A DNA stretch of 64,000 nucleotides from Gordonia namibiensis NBRC 108229. GTDB taxonomy: Bacteria > Actinomycetota > Actinomycetes > Mycobacteriales > Mycobacteriaceae. Made by a program: the position numbers and the translations under genes. Shown here piece after piece: positions 8,420 through 15,485 of the stretch. Position 1 is the stretch's first letter; every line of letters begins with the position of its first letter. Location: contig NZ_BAHE01000015.1 of assembly GCF_000298235.1 (NCBI RefSeq), forward strand, positions 147,618 to 211,617, read 5' to 3'. The notes below the pieces were generated by a model. That model was given only the letters and a program-made list of their open reading frames with translations, had not been told where the DNA came from and searched no databases.

Positions 8420-8899
8420 GTGAACAAGTTTTTCGTGGCGTTTGTCGTTGTCGTTGCCGCGGCGATGTGTCTGGCCGGTGTTGGGACTGCCTCGGCCGCA
8501 CCAATCCCACAAGTCTCGCCAACCGGTTACAACTTCGGGACGTTCGGTGATCATGCCTCCTGTCGAGGTGCGATCAACGTGACGGTGGATGAGCCTGTGA
8601 AGAAGCGTGGCGTTGTGCGGGTGACCGCGCGGTCGCACGGCTTTACCGGAGAAGGTTCTGGCTGGAAGCGAAATCCCAAGTGCCGAGTCCTCTTTGGGAA
8701 TTTCTACACAAGTGTGCGCGGGTACAACCTCGAAAAGTGGGTAAGCGCAACGTTTGGGCCGGGGCCGGGTGAGAAGAAGGTTTGGGAGATTGCCACGGGG
8801 TCCGGTCCCGCTAGTCTCGGGTTCGGCGGCTTCTCGCCCAACAGCCCGGTTCGGGTGCCTGCCGGTTATGGCGCAACGATTTACATGCTCGTACCCTGA
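8420..8899 (+). CDS. Small secreted protein, tandem paralogue family, copy S4
   Basis: The 159-residue protein starts at GTG with GAAGGGAAG upstream. The signal peptide ends ASA-AP near residue 25. The family pattern is complete: FGDHASCRG, KKRGVVRVTARSHGF, WKRNPKCRVLFG, ATFGPGPGEKK, TGSGPAS, SPVRVP and MLVP. It is most like S1 by eye. Its stop codon is followed within about 50 bp by headless copy CT-2, with no spacer of normal intergenic character. Confidence 0.75.
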   Translation: MNKFFVAFVVVVAAAMCLAGVGTASAAPIPQVSPTGYNFGTFGDHASCRGAINVTVDEPVKKRGVVRVTARSHGFTGEGSGWKRNPKCRVLFGNFYTSVRGYNLEKWVSATFGPGPGEKKVWEIATGSGPASLGFGGFSPNSPVRVPAGYGATIYMLVP

Positions 8900-8941
8900 C
8901 TCTCCGGACGGGTGCGGAACTTCTTGTCTGCATGCTCGCGG

Positions 8942-9179
8942 CGGTCGCCAGTCAGGTCTCCCAGCGGTTGACTACGTGGTCAACAGTCGCGGTGACGTGA
9001 AGGCCAGGGTCGGTACGACCTCGTACAACTGGTCCGGTGCACAGGCTCGCGCGCCCTACGCGCTTGCCGGGCCCGAGCTAGAGAAGTCGGTACGCGACTG
9101 GACGCGTTCGCAGTCCGAGAACCTCAAGTCCGCTATTCCGGGCAGTGATGTGCTCTGGCCTGCGGAGCAGGCTCGCTGA
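8942..9179 (+). pseudogene. Headless fragment of the glycine-zipper protein C-terminus (CT-2)
   Basis: The frame reads QSGLPAVDYVVNSRGD through DVLWPAEQAR, equal to the last ~75 residues of the 4956-6146 protein. No ATG, GTG or TTG lies in frame between the S4 stop and the start of similarity, so it cannot be expressed as it stands. Bases 8950-9052 match 5917-6019 at 102 of 103 positions. The 3' remainder (from ALAGPELEKS) has diverged at many positions. The sharp boundary indicates recent gene conversion or recombination with the full-length gene. Confidence 0.75.
8950..9052 (+). repeat. 103-bp near-identical duplicate of 5917-6019
   Basis: Offset 3033; a single mismatch at 5933/8966. It encodes the start of the conserved C-terminal domain. 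Identity falls off abruptly at both ends. Confidence 0.92.
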
Positions 9180-9251
9180 TACCCGCAGAAAGGACCAGTG
9201 AAAGATGTTCAAAGGCGATGGCTGCGACCGCTTGACGAAAGGTGCAAACAC

Positions 9252-9734
9252 GTGACGAAAGTACTTGCCACACTGGCGGTCGTGGCGACCGCTCTTGTTG
9301 GTTCGCTTATCGGGTCGGGAAGCGCGACCGCAGTACCTATCCAACAACTACCGGTGACGAGCAGTACGTTCGGAACGTTTGGTGATCATTCGTTCTGTCG
9401 AGGCGCGGTCACGATCAAGCTGGAGGGCGTGGCCAAGAGGCGGGGGATCCTGCGCGTTACTGCGACCTCCCACGGTTTCAGGGGGCAAGGCGCAAGCTGG
9501 AAGCGAAACCCAAAGTGCCGGGTGTTGTTCGGGACTGGGTACACCAGTATCCGGGGCCTCAGTTTGGAGAGGTTCGCAACAGGGACATTTGGCCTGCGCC
9601 CCGGCGACAAAAAGTCTTGGGACGTTGACACCGGCTCTGGCCTGGCGTCGGTTTCGGTCCATACGTACGCCAACAAGAGCCCGGTCCGTGTTGTACAAGG
9701 CGGCAATGCCGGTTTCTACGTGATGGTTCCGTAG
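9252..9734 (+). CDS. Small secreted protein, tandem paralogue family, copy S5
   Basis: The 160-residue protein starts at the GTG at 9252 with AAAGG upstream. An in-frame upstream start at 9198 would put a charged 18-residue extension before the signal peptide. The signal ends ATA-VP near 27. It shares FGDHSFCRG, KRRGILRVTATSHGF, WKRNPKCRVLFG, GTFGLRPGDKKSW, TGSGLAS, SPVRV and the MVP end. It is the last copy in the array and is followed by a hairpin at 9764-9807. Confidence 0.75.
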   Translation: MTKVLATLAVVATALVGSLIGSGSATAVPIQQLPVTSSTFGTFGDHSFCRGAVTIKLEGVAKRRGILRVTATSHGFRGQGASWKRNPKCRVLFGTGYTSIRGLSLERFATGTFGLRPGDKKSWDVDTGSGLASVSVHTYANKSPVRVVQGGNAGFYVMVP

Positions 9735-9763
9735 CGACGACCGCTGGAAGACAAAGCGACGAG

Positions 9764-9807
9764 GAGACCCTGAAATCGGGGCCGCCGATTCCGCCATTTG
9801 GGGTCTC
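9764..9807 (+). terminator. Terminator-like hairpin closing the secreted-paralogue array
   Basis: GAGACCC at 9764-9770 pairs with GGGTCTC at 9801-9807, with further pairing inside (AAATCGG with CCGATT-type bases). No T-run follows, as is common in high-GC actinobacteria. Confidence 0.5.
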
Positions 9808-9870
9808 GGAGGAAACCCTTGGCGCGGGGCGGTTAAGTACGGCCGTTACGTTCTGGTTCCATGAGGATCG

Positions 9871-10575
9871 ATGATTGCTACAACACCTCGCGACGGCGAC
9901 CCGCAGATCTGGGATGAGCGGGCCGTTGTTGTTTGTGGCACCGCAGGCGGGGTCGGCACGTCTGTCGTGTCGGCACTCCTTGCCGAACATCGCGCCGCGA
10001 CGAGCCTCGGCCTGCTCTCGTGGTGGGTCGACGCTTCCGGCAACGATTGCGACATCGAACTCCGTCTCCGCGGAACCGGTAACGAGGAGTTGCTGCGCAC
10101 CGCGTCGGGCACGGGCCTGTGGTTGCCGCCCGACGAGGCGGCGGTCACCGACGCCGTCGTCGAGGTGTGGCGGCAGGGAGCAGTACCGGTGATCGACGCC
10201 GGTGCGCACCCGCTGACGCTGCTGCCCGAACTCGCCGAAGACGACCTCCCGAACCTCACGCCGGTCCTCGTGATCAGTCCGCGCCCAGACCTGCTCAACC
10301 GGGCACGGGTCATCTTCACGGAGTGGGACCGCGCCGGCGTACTCGAGAACACAGTCGTCGTGATCGACTCCCAGCTGCCGGTACAGCAGCAGACGGGCCT
10401 CGCGGACATGCTCGTCGGCGTGGTGTCCGGGTCGGTCGGCACGGTGATCGGCCTCGACTACGACCCGGTCCTCGGCGCCGGGACCGCGCTCGACGAGGAC
10501 GCCCGCCGCGGGTTCTTGCCGGCAACGATCGAGTCCATCGCGAAGCTCGCGGCAGCTACATCGAACCGACGCTGA
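9871..10575 (+). CDS. MinD/ParA/CpaE-like protein with degenerate P-loop
   Basis: The 234-residue protein is of the SIMIBI P-loop class by pattern: VVVCGTAGGVGTS at residues 19-31, VDASGNDCDI in the position of the MinD 'VDaDp' strand, then VPVIDAG and VLVISPRPDL. The deviant Walker A consensus KGGxGK(T/S) has lost both lysines here (AGGVGTS), so ATP hydrolysis is doubtful. CpaE/TadZ and septum-site (Ssd) relatives include such degenerate members, which act as localisation or assembly factors. It follows the secreted-paralogue array and a hairpin, so any link to that array is by position only. Confidence 0.6.
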   Translation: MIATTPRDGDPQIWDERAVVVCGTAGGVGTSVVSALLAEHRAATSLGLLSWWVDASGNDCDIELRLRGTGNEELLRTASGTGLWLPPDEAAVTDAVVEVWRQGAVPVIDAGAHPLTLLPELAEDDLPNLTPVLVISPRPDLLNRARVIFTEWDRAGVLENTVVVIDSQLPVQQQTGLADMLVGVVSGSVGTVIGLDYDPVLGAGTALDEDARRGFLPATIESIAKLAAATSNRR

Positions 10576-10680
10576 CAGCTTCTTCGAGCTGCGGGCTGAT
10601 TACCGGAATCCGATACTCAGCCCGCACTCTGCACAGACGCCCCTGTCCCATCGTCCGGTGAGCGTGCACCATGGGTGATC

Positions 10681-11352
10681 ATGACCGGCTCCGACAGAAC
10701 GCCACTCACCAGACGGCAAGCGTCCGACGCCGTCGTCGATCCGTGGCGGGTACTCGCATACACGCTCCAAGCGGCTTATCGCACCGGTTCGATGGTGCGC
10801 GGTGGCGAGTTCGTGAACAGAATCATCGACGCCGCCGAAGACGCTGGGCACCATCCCGACATCGACCTGAGGTACAACTCTGTGCATCTCGTGCTCATGA
10901 CGCACAGCACGCACCAGATCACCGAGGAAGACGTGGCTCTCGCGAACCGGATCGCGGCCATCGCCGACGACATGGATCTCGAGAAGACGCCCACTCCCGT
11001 CAGCCGATTCGACCTTGCGATAGATGCCCTCGACATCGATGCCATCCGGCCGTTCTGGAAAGCGGTCCTGGGCTACTCCGACGTGCCCGCCGACGAGATC
11101 ATCGACCTGGTCGATCCGGCCGGACGACTACCGTCGGTCTGGTTCCAGCAGATGGATTCCCCGCGCCCAGAGCGCAATCGGATACACATCGACCTACGGA
11201 TGCCGCATGACGAGGTGCAAGAACGTCTGCGCTCGGCCCTTGCCGCCGGTGGCCGGCTGCTCAGCGATGACTTCGCGCCTGAATGGTGGACGCTCGCCGA
11301 CGCCGAAGGCAACGAGATCTGCCTTTGCACGTGGCAGCCGCGGGCCGCGTGA
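10681..11352 (+). CDS. Pterin-4a-carbinolamine dehydratase-VOC fusion, copy 1
   Basis: The 223-residue protein has residues 1-100 matching 4a-hydroxytetrahydrobiopterin dehydratase: AGHHPD (His57-His58-Pro59-Asp60) followed by VHLVLMTH. Residues ~105-223 look like a glyoxalase/VOC domain (LDIDAIRPFWKAVLGY, NRIHIDLRMP, GNEICLCTW). The dehydratase normally recycles pterin cofactor after aromatic hydroxylation; in bacteria lacking those hydroxylases the role is unclear. ATG at 10681 is preferred over GTG at 10675 because it gives exactly the length of the second copy. It forms a tandem pair with the next gene. Confidence 0.75.
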   Translation: MTGSDRTPLTRRQASDAVVDPWRVLAYTLQAAYRTGSMVRGGEFVNRIIDAAEDAGHHPDIDLRYNSVHLVLMTHSTHQITEEDVALANRIAAIADDMDLEKTPTPVSRFDLAIDALDIDAIRPFWKAVLGYSDVPADEIIDLVDPAGRLPSVWFQQMDSPRPERNRIHIDLRMPHDEVQERLRSALAAGGRLLSDDFAPEWWTLADAEGNEICLCTWQPRAA

Positions 11353-11425
11353 GTCTCAACTCGAGGAACATCGACCGACAGGTGGCCCTTTCGCATCTCC
11401 GGCCGAGCAGGCAGCATGGGGGAGT

Positions 11426-12097
11426 ATGACCGGGTCCACGCGTGCACCGCTCACCGCCAAGCAAGCCACCGAGGTCGTCGCCGACCCGTGGCGCGTCGTC
11501 GCAGACAAACTCGTGGCCGCCTACCGCACCGGGTCGATGGTGCGGGGGCTCGAGTTCGTCGCCAAGATCGTCGACGCGGCAGAGGAAGCCGACCATCATC
11601 CCGACGTAGACTTGCGGTACGGCTCAGTGCATCTCACCCTCACGACGCACAGCGCGCATCAGCTGACCGAAGCCGATGTGGCCCTGGCCAACCGGATCAC
11701 CGGGATCGCCGCCGAGATGGCGCTCGAGAAACTCGCGGACCCGGTAACGGCGATCGAACTGGCGATCGACGCCATGGACATCGGGGCGATCCGTCCGTTC
11801 TGGCAGGCCGTTCTGGGTTACTCCGACGGGAACGACAAGGAACTCGCGGAGCTCGCCGACCCGGCCGGGCGGTTGCCGTCGGTGTGGTTCCAGCAGATGG
11901 ATGAGCCTCGCCCGCAACGTAACCGAATCCACTTCGACCTCTGCCTACCGCATGACGAGGTACACGAACGGCTGCAGGCCGCGATCACCGCCGGTGGCCA
12001 ACTGTTGTCGGACGAGTTCGCACCGGCGTGGTGGATTCTCGCCGACTCCGAGGGCAACGAGATCTGCCTGTGCACCTGGCAGGAGAAGACCGACTGA
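11426..12097 (+). CDS. Pterin-4a-carbinolamine dehydratase-VOC fusion, copy 2
   Basis: The 223-residue protein is collinear with copy 1 over its whole length. It keeps EADHHPD, VHLTLTTHS, the VOC segment starting MDIGAIRPFWQAVLGY, NRIHFDLCLP and NEICLCTW. The start is the ATG at 11426 with GGGGGAG upstream; the frame stays open further 5' but that part overlaps copy 1 in another frame. Both the dehydratase His pair and VOC His/Glu candidates remain, so both copies look functional. It converges on the GntR regulator with 2 bp between stop codons. Confidence 0.75.
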   Translation: MTGSTRAPLTAKQATEVVADPWRVVADKLVAAYRTGSMVRGLEFVAKIVDAAEEADHHPDVDLRYGSVHLTLTTHSAHQLTEADVALANRITGIAAEMALEKLADPVTAIELAIDAMDIGAIRPFWQAVLGYSDGNDKELAELADPAGRLPSVWFQQMDEPRPQRNRIHFDLCLPHDEVHERLQAAITAGGQLLSDEFAPAWWILADSEGNEICLCTWQEKTD

Positions 12098-12099
12098 CC

Positions 12100-12816
12100 T
12101 CAGTCGGGGTACATCGTCTGGGTGAAGGCCATGCGGTCGCCGCGATAGAGCGAACGACGGTACTCGATGGGGACTCCCTCGTCGTCGTAGGACAGGCGTC
12201 TGAGCAGGAACATCGGCGTCCTCGCGTCGACGTGCAGGAGAGCCGCTTCGCGTGCATCCGGGAGCGTGGTTTCGATCGTATCCTCTGTCCTGCCGAAAAT
12301 GATTCCCCGCCTTCCGAATTCGGCGTACAGCGATGAACACACGTCGAAGTCGGCCTCGAGGCCCGGGTAGCGATGCGCCGGCAGGCGAGTCCTCTCGAGT
12401 CCTACCCGCACGCCGGCGGTGGTGAATACGCGCTCGAGTTGGAGGACGGGATCGTTTACGGCCAGACCGAGACGATCCGCCAGCCGCGCGTCGGCCGTCA
12501 AGTGTGACCATCCCACCAGGAAGCGACTCGCTTCCATCCCGCGTTCGCGTGCTGCCTCGGTATAGGAGCCGATGGACAACGGTTGGAGGATCTTGGGACC
12601 GGCAACCACCGTCATGCGGCCACGTCGCTCGATCCGTCCGTCGAGGAGGAGTTCTCGGAGCGCCTGGCGGATGGTTTCGCGAGACACCGAGAACGTCTCG
12701 GCGAGTTCGCGTTCCGCGGGAAACGGGTCGCCCTCGACGAGGTCTTCCAGCGATTCTTCCAGTCGCGATCGAACCACCTGGTGCTTCAGTACACGCGGCT
12801 GTTCGGACAGAGCCAT
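12100..12816 (-). CDS. phnF: GntR/HutC-family regulator of the phosphonate operon (PhnF-like)
   Basis: The 238-residue protein has an N-terminal winged helix (residues ~10-75, FPAERELAETFSVSRETIRQALREL) and a C-terminal UTRA ligand domain. HutC-type GntR proteins repress transport and catabolic operons until a ligand binds. It is divergent from the hydrolase/phnDCE operon, and the shared intergenic region contains two 12-bp palindromes (TGGTCTAGACCA, TGGTCTATACCA). These closely match the TGGTATAGACCA operator type described for mycobacterial PhnF. It probably represses both its own gene and the operon. The symbol is by analogy. Confidence 0.75.
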   Translation of the reverse strand: MALSEQPRVLKHQVVRSRLEESLEDLVEGDPFPAERELAETFSVSRETIRQALRELLLDGRIERRGRMTVVAGPKILQPLSIGSYTEAARERGMEASRFLVGWSHLTADARLADRLGLAVNDPVLQLERVFTTAGVRVGLERTRLPAHRYPGLEADFDVCSSLYAEFGRRGIIFGRTEDTIETTLPDAREAALLHVDARTPMFLLRRLSYDDEGVPIEYRRSLYRGDRMAFTQTMYPD

Positions 12817-12837
12817 ACAACCGACGCTACCAAAAAT

Positions 12838-12849
12838 TGGTCTAGACCA
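12838..12849. promoter_or_regulatory. PhnF-type operator 1
   Basis: Perfect 12-bp palindrome TGGTCTAGACCA, 21 bp upstream of the GntR gene start on the opposite strand. Confidence 0.75.
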
Positions 12850-12895
12850 AATGGAAACCCAGTGTTCACCTGGGGTTCAGGCAAGTCACCCGAAT

Positions 12896-12907
12896 TGGTC
12901 TATACCA
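12896..12907. promoter_or_regulatory. PhnF-type operator 2
   Basis: TGGTCTATACCA, imperfect palindrome, 17 bp upstream of the hydrolase start codon. Centre-to-centre distance to operator 1 is 58 bp, so the two sites could serve the two divergent promoters. Confidence 0.72.
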
Positions 12908-12924
12908 GGGGCGAGGGTATGGGC

Positions 12925-13668
12925 ATGAACACTTCAGCCAACAGCCGGACCGCCAACCAGGGTGACGGCAATTCGCCTGTCCCGGTAGCTGTCACCACTT
13001 CGGTGGAACTCGTCATCTTCGACATGGCCGGGACAACGGTCGTCGATGACGGACTCGTGACCCAGGCCTTCGACGCGGCAGCCACCGCCATCGGTGTGCC
13101 CGCCGAAGGGGAGGAACGTGAGCGTGCCCGCCAGTACGTGCTCGACACCATGGGGCAGTCGAAGATCGCGGTCTTCCGTGCTCTCTTCGGCGCGGACGGG
13201 GCGGCGGAGACCGCCAACGCGGAGTTCGAGCGCGCGTACGGCGACCTGATCGCCGGAGGTGTCGAGCCCGTGGCAGGGGCCGCGGAAACATTCTCCGACC
13301 TGCGTACACGCGGAATCGCGACGGCCTTCACCACCGGATTCAGCCCGGCGACCCAACAGCGAATCCTCAGGTCGTTGGGATGGACCGATGCGGTGGACCA
13401 CGTCCTGGCGCCCACGGCGGGCCTACGCGGTCGGCCCTTCCCCGACCTCGTCCTCGCTGCGGCGCTGACGGCGCAGGTCGACGACCTGGCCAACGTGATC
13501 GTCGTCGGCGACACCTCGAGTGACATCGAGACCGCGCGTCGTGCCCGGGCCGGACTCTCCGTCGGCGTGCTCACCGGCGCCCACGACGAAGCGACACTGC
13601 GTGCCGCCGGAGCCGACCACGTGTTGTCTTCGGTCGCCGATCTCTCCACTTTGCTCTTCACCACCTGA
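12925..13668 (+). CDS. Phosphonatase-like HAD hydrolase (PhnX-like)
   Basis: The ~247-residue HAD-superfamily enzyme has nucleophile motif FDMAGTT (Asp33), as in phosphonoacetaldehyde hydrolase and the PhnX-like family found in phosphonate gene clusters. A cap-domain Lys (Lys80, in TMGQSKIAVFRAL) aligns by context with the Schiff-base Lys of PhnX (MGLLKIDHVRAL in Bacillus, from memory). Motif II TTGFS and the acid pair GDTSSD are present. Likely role: hydrolytic C-P cleavage of an aldehyde-bearing phosphonate. ATG 12925 is preferred over ATG 12919 because GAGGG then has a 7-bp spacer. First gene of the operon. Confidence 0.78.
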   Translation: MNTSANSRTANQGDGNSPVPVAVTTSVELVIFDMAGTTVVDDGLVTQAFDAAATAIGVPAEGEERERARQYVLDTMGQSKIAVFRALFGADGAAETANAEFERAYGDLIAGGVEPVAGAAETFSDLRTRGIATAFTTGFSPATQQRILRSLGWTDAVDHVLAPTAGLRGRPFPDLVLAAALTAQVDDLANVIVVGDTSSDIETARRARAGLSVGVLTGAHDEATLRAAGADHVLSSVADLSTLLFTT

Positions 13669-13699
13669 GACCCCCGTTTCCAGAAAGGCAGCACCCTCC

Positions 13700-14665
13700 A
13701 TGAAGTTTCGCAGGTCGCGTCTGACTCTCACCGCGGCGCTTGCCGCCACCGCACTCGTGCTCGCCGCGTGCTCCGGTGGGAACCAAGATGAGATGAACGA
13801 TCAAGGATTCCCCGAAACCCTCACCCTCGCGGCGATTCCCGCCGAGAACTCGACGGACCTCAAGGCGAGTTACGAACCGGTCATCAAGGTGATCGAACAG
13901 GAAACCGGCTCCAAGGTCGATTTCGTCCAGGCGTCCGACTACGCAGGCGTGGTCGAGGGAATGATCGCCGACAACGTCGATCTCGCGTTCTTCGGTCCCT
14001 TCGCCTACGTGGTGGCCGGACTCAACGGCGCGAAGATCACCCCGCTCGGCGCGGTGATCTCGGAGAAAGGTGCACAACCCGGTTACCAGTCCTATGGAAT
14101 CGCCAAGGCGGACAATGCGTCGGTCAACGATCTCGACGACTTCGCCGGCAAATCGGTCTGCTTCGTGGATCCGGGGTCGACGTCGGGTTTCCTCTACCCG
14201 ACGGCGGGTCTCATCGAGGCCGGCGTGATCAAGTCCGGCACGGAGGCTGATCTCGCGGCCGGTGTGAAGCCGATCTATGCGGGCGGCCATGACGCCTCAG
14301 CGCTGTCCGTCGCATCCGGCGACTGCGACGCCGGATTCGCCTTCGACACCATGGTCGACAAGACGCTCGTCGAAAAGGGTGACCTGAAGCCAGGGCAACT
14401 CAAGACGGTGTGGAAGTCGGAGATGATCGCCGGCTCGGTCTTCGCCGCCAACGACTCGCTCGGTCCCGACGCGATCAGCAAGCTCACCGAGATCTTCACC
14501 GAGAAGATCAACCAGGACTCGATGGAGGCGGCCGGTATCTGTTCGGGTGACGAGTGCCTGATCACCGACGAGCGGGCCTGGGGCGTCGTTCCCACAGCCG
14601 ACAAGGACTACGACGGAGTCCGTCGCGTCTGCGAGATCACCAAGTCCGAGAAGTGTGCCGCCTGA
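13700..14665 (+). CDS. phnD: Phosphonate ABC transporter substrate-binding lipoprotein
   Basis: The 321-residue protein has a lipoprotein signal with lipobox LAAC (Cys24), so it is anchored outside the membrane. The periplasmic-binding fold has PhnD-like features (AIPAENSTDL, DNVDLAFFGPFAY, GSTSGFLYP). It binds a phosphonate and delivers it to the PhnE permease. It sits between the hydrolase (31-bp gap) and phnC (1-bp gap). Confidence 0.88.
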   Translation: MKFRRSRLTLTAALAATALVLAACSGGNQDEMNDQGFPETLTLAAIPAENSTDLKASYEPVIKVIEQETGSKVDFVQASDYAGVVEGMIADNVDLAFFGPFAYVVAGLNGAKITPLGAVISEKGAQPGYQSYGIAKADNASVNDLDDFAGKSVCFVDPGSTSGFLYPTAGLIEAGVIKSGTEADLAAGVKPIYAGGHDASALSVASGDCDAGFAFDTMVDKTLVEKGDLKPGQLKTVWKSEMIAGSVFAANDSLGPDAISKLTEIFTEKINQDSMEAAGICSGDECLITDERAWGVVPTADKDYDGVRRVCEITKSEKCAA

Positions 14666-14666
14666 C

Positions 14667-15485
14667 ATGCCTGCTCAACCACAACCGGTGGCCGGCGACG
14701 ACCTCGTCGTACACGTCAACGGACTCACCAAACGCTTCGGAAACACCCTGGCCGTCGACGACGTATCACTCGATGTCCACCGCAGTGAACTCGTGGTGCT
14801 ACTCGGTCTCTCCGGCTCGGGGAAGTCGACGCTCCTCCGCTGCCTCAACGGCCTCCACGCCAGTACCTCCGGTGTCGTGGACGTCGTCGGACACCGTGTG
14901 GACCGAGCGAGTCGGAGTGAACTCCGTGCGCTGCGTCGCGAGGTCGGCTTCGTGTTCCAGCACTTCAACCTCGTGGGGCGGATCAGCTGCCTCGAGAATG
15001 TCCTGCTGGGAGGGCTCGGACGGCTGAAGTGCGCGCGATACGGTGCGCTCACCTATCCGAAGCGGATGCGCGCCGAAGCTCTCGAACATCTGGATCGGGT
15101 CGGTCTCGCCGACCTGGCGCACCGGCGTGCCGACACGCTCTCGGGCGGTCAACAGCAACGTGTCGCCATTGCACGCACATTGATGCAACGCCCGACCGTC
15201 CTCCTCGCCGACGAACCGGTGGCCTCACTCGATCCCGAGAACGCCGGTGTCGTGATGGACCTGCTGTTCCAGGTGTGCGTGGAGGAGAAGCTCACCATCC
15301 TCTGCACTTTGCATCAGGTCGACCTGGCGTTGGGTTGGGCGCACCGCATCGTCGGATTGCGCTCCGGTCAGAAGGTTCTCGATCGCTCCACCATCGGGCT
15401 GACCCGTGACGAGGTGATGGAGGTCTATCAGCGTGTCGACCCCGACCTGACCACGCCATCGACGACCGCCGTGCGACGCCGGTGA
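14667..15485 (+). CDS. phnC: Phosphonate ABC transporter ATP-binding protein
   Basis: The 272-residue ABC ATPase has Walker A GLSGSGKST (Lys53), signature LSGGQQQRVAIARTL, Walker B VLLADEP and the H-loop TLHQVDL. It powers phosphonate import with PhnD and PhnE. The start ATG lies 1 bp after the phnD stop; an in-frame GTG at 14655 would overlap phnD. The last codons overlap phnE by 4 bp, typical of translational coupling. Confidence 0.9.
   Translation: MPAQPQPVAGDDLVVHVNGLTKRFGNTLAVDDVSLDVHRSELVVLLGLSGSGKSTLLRCLNGLHASTSGVVDVVGHRVDRASRSELRALRREVGFVFQHFNLVGRISCLENVLLGGLGRLKCARYGALTYPKRMRAEALEHLDRVGLADLAHRRADTLSGGQQQRVAIARTLMQRPTVLLADEPVASLDPENAGVVMDLLFQVCVEEKLTILCTLHQVDLALGWAHRIVGLRSGQKVLDRSTIGLTRDEVMEVYQRVDPDLTTPSTTAVRRR

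Noticed and set aside
8754..9179. Open frame joining the end of S4 (out of frame) to fragment CT-2
   Set aside because: The 5' half overlaps S4 in another frame, and no start codon stands before the region of similarity.
11024..11425. 5' extension of the second dehydratase-VOC gene
   Set aside because: Overlaps copy 1 out of frame; the ATG at 11426 has a ribosome site and gives the same length as copy 1.
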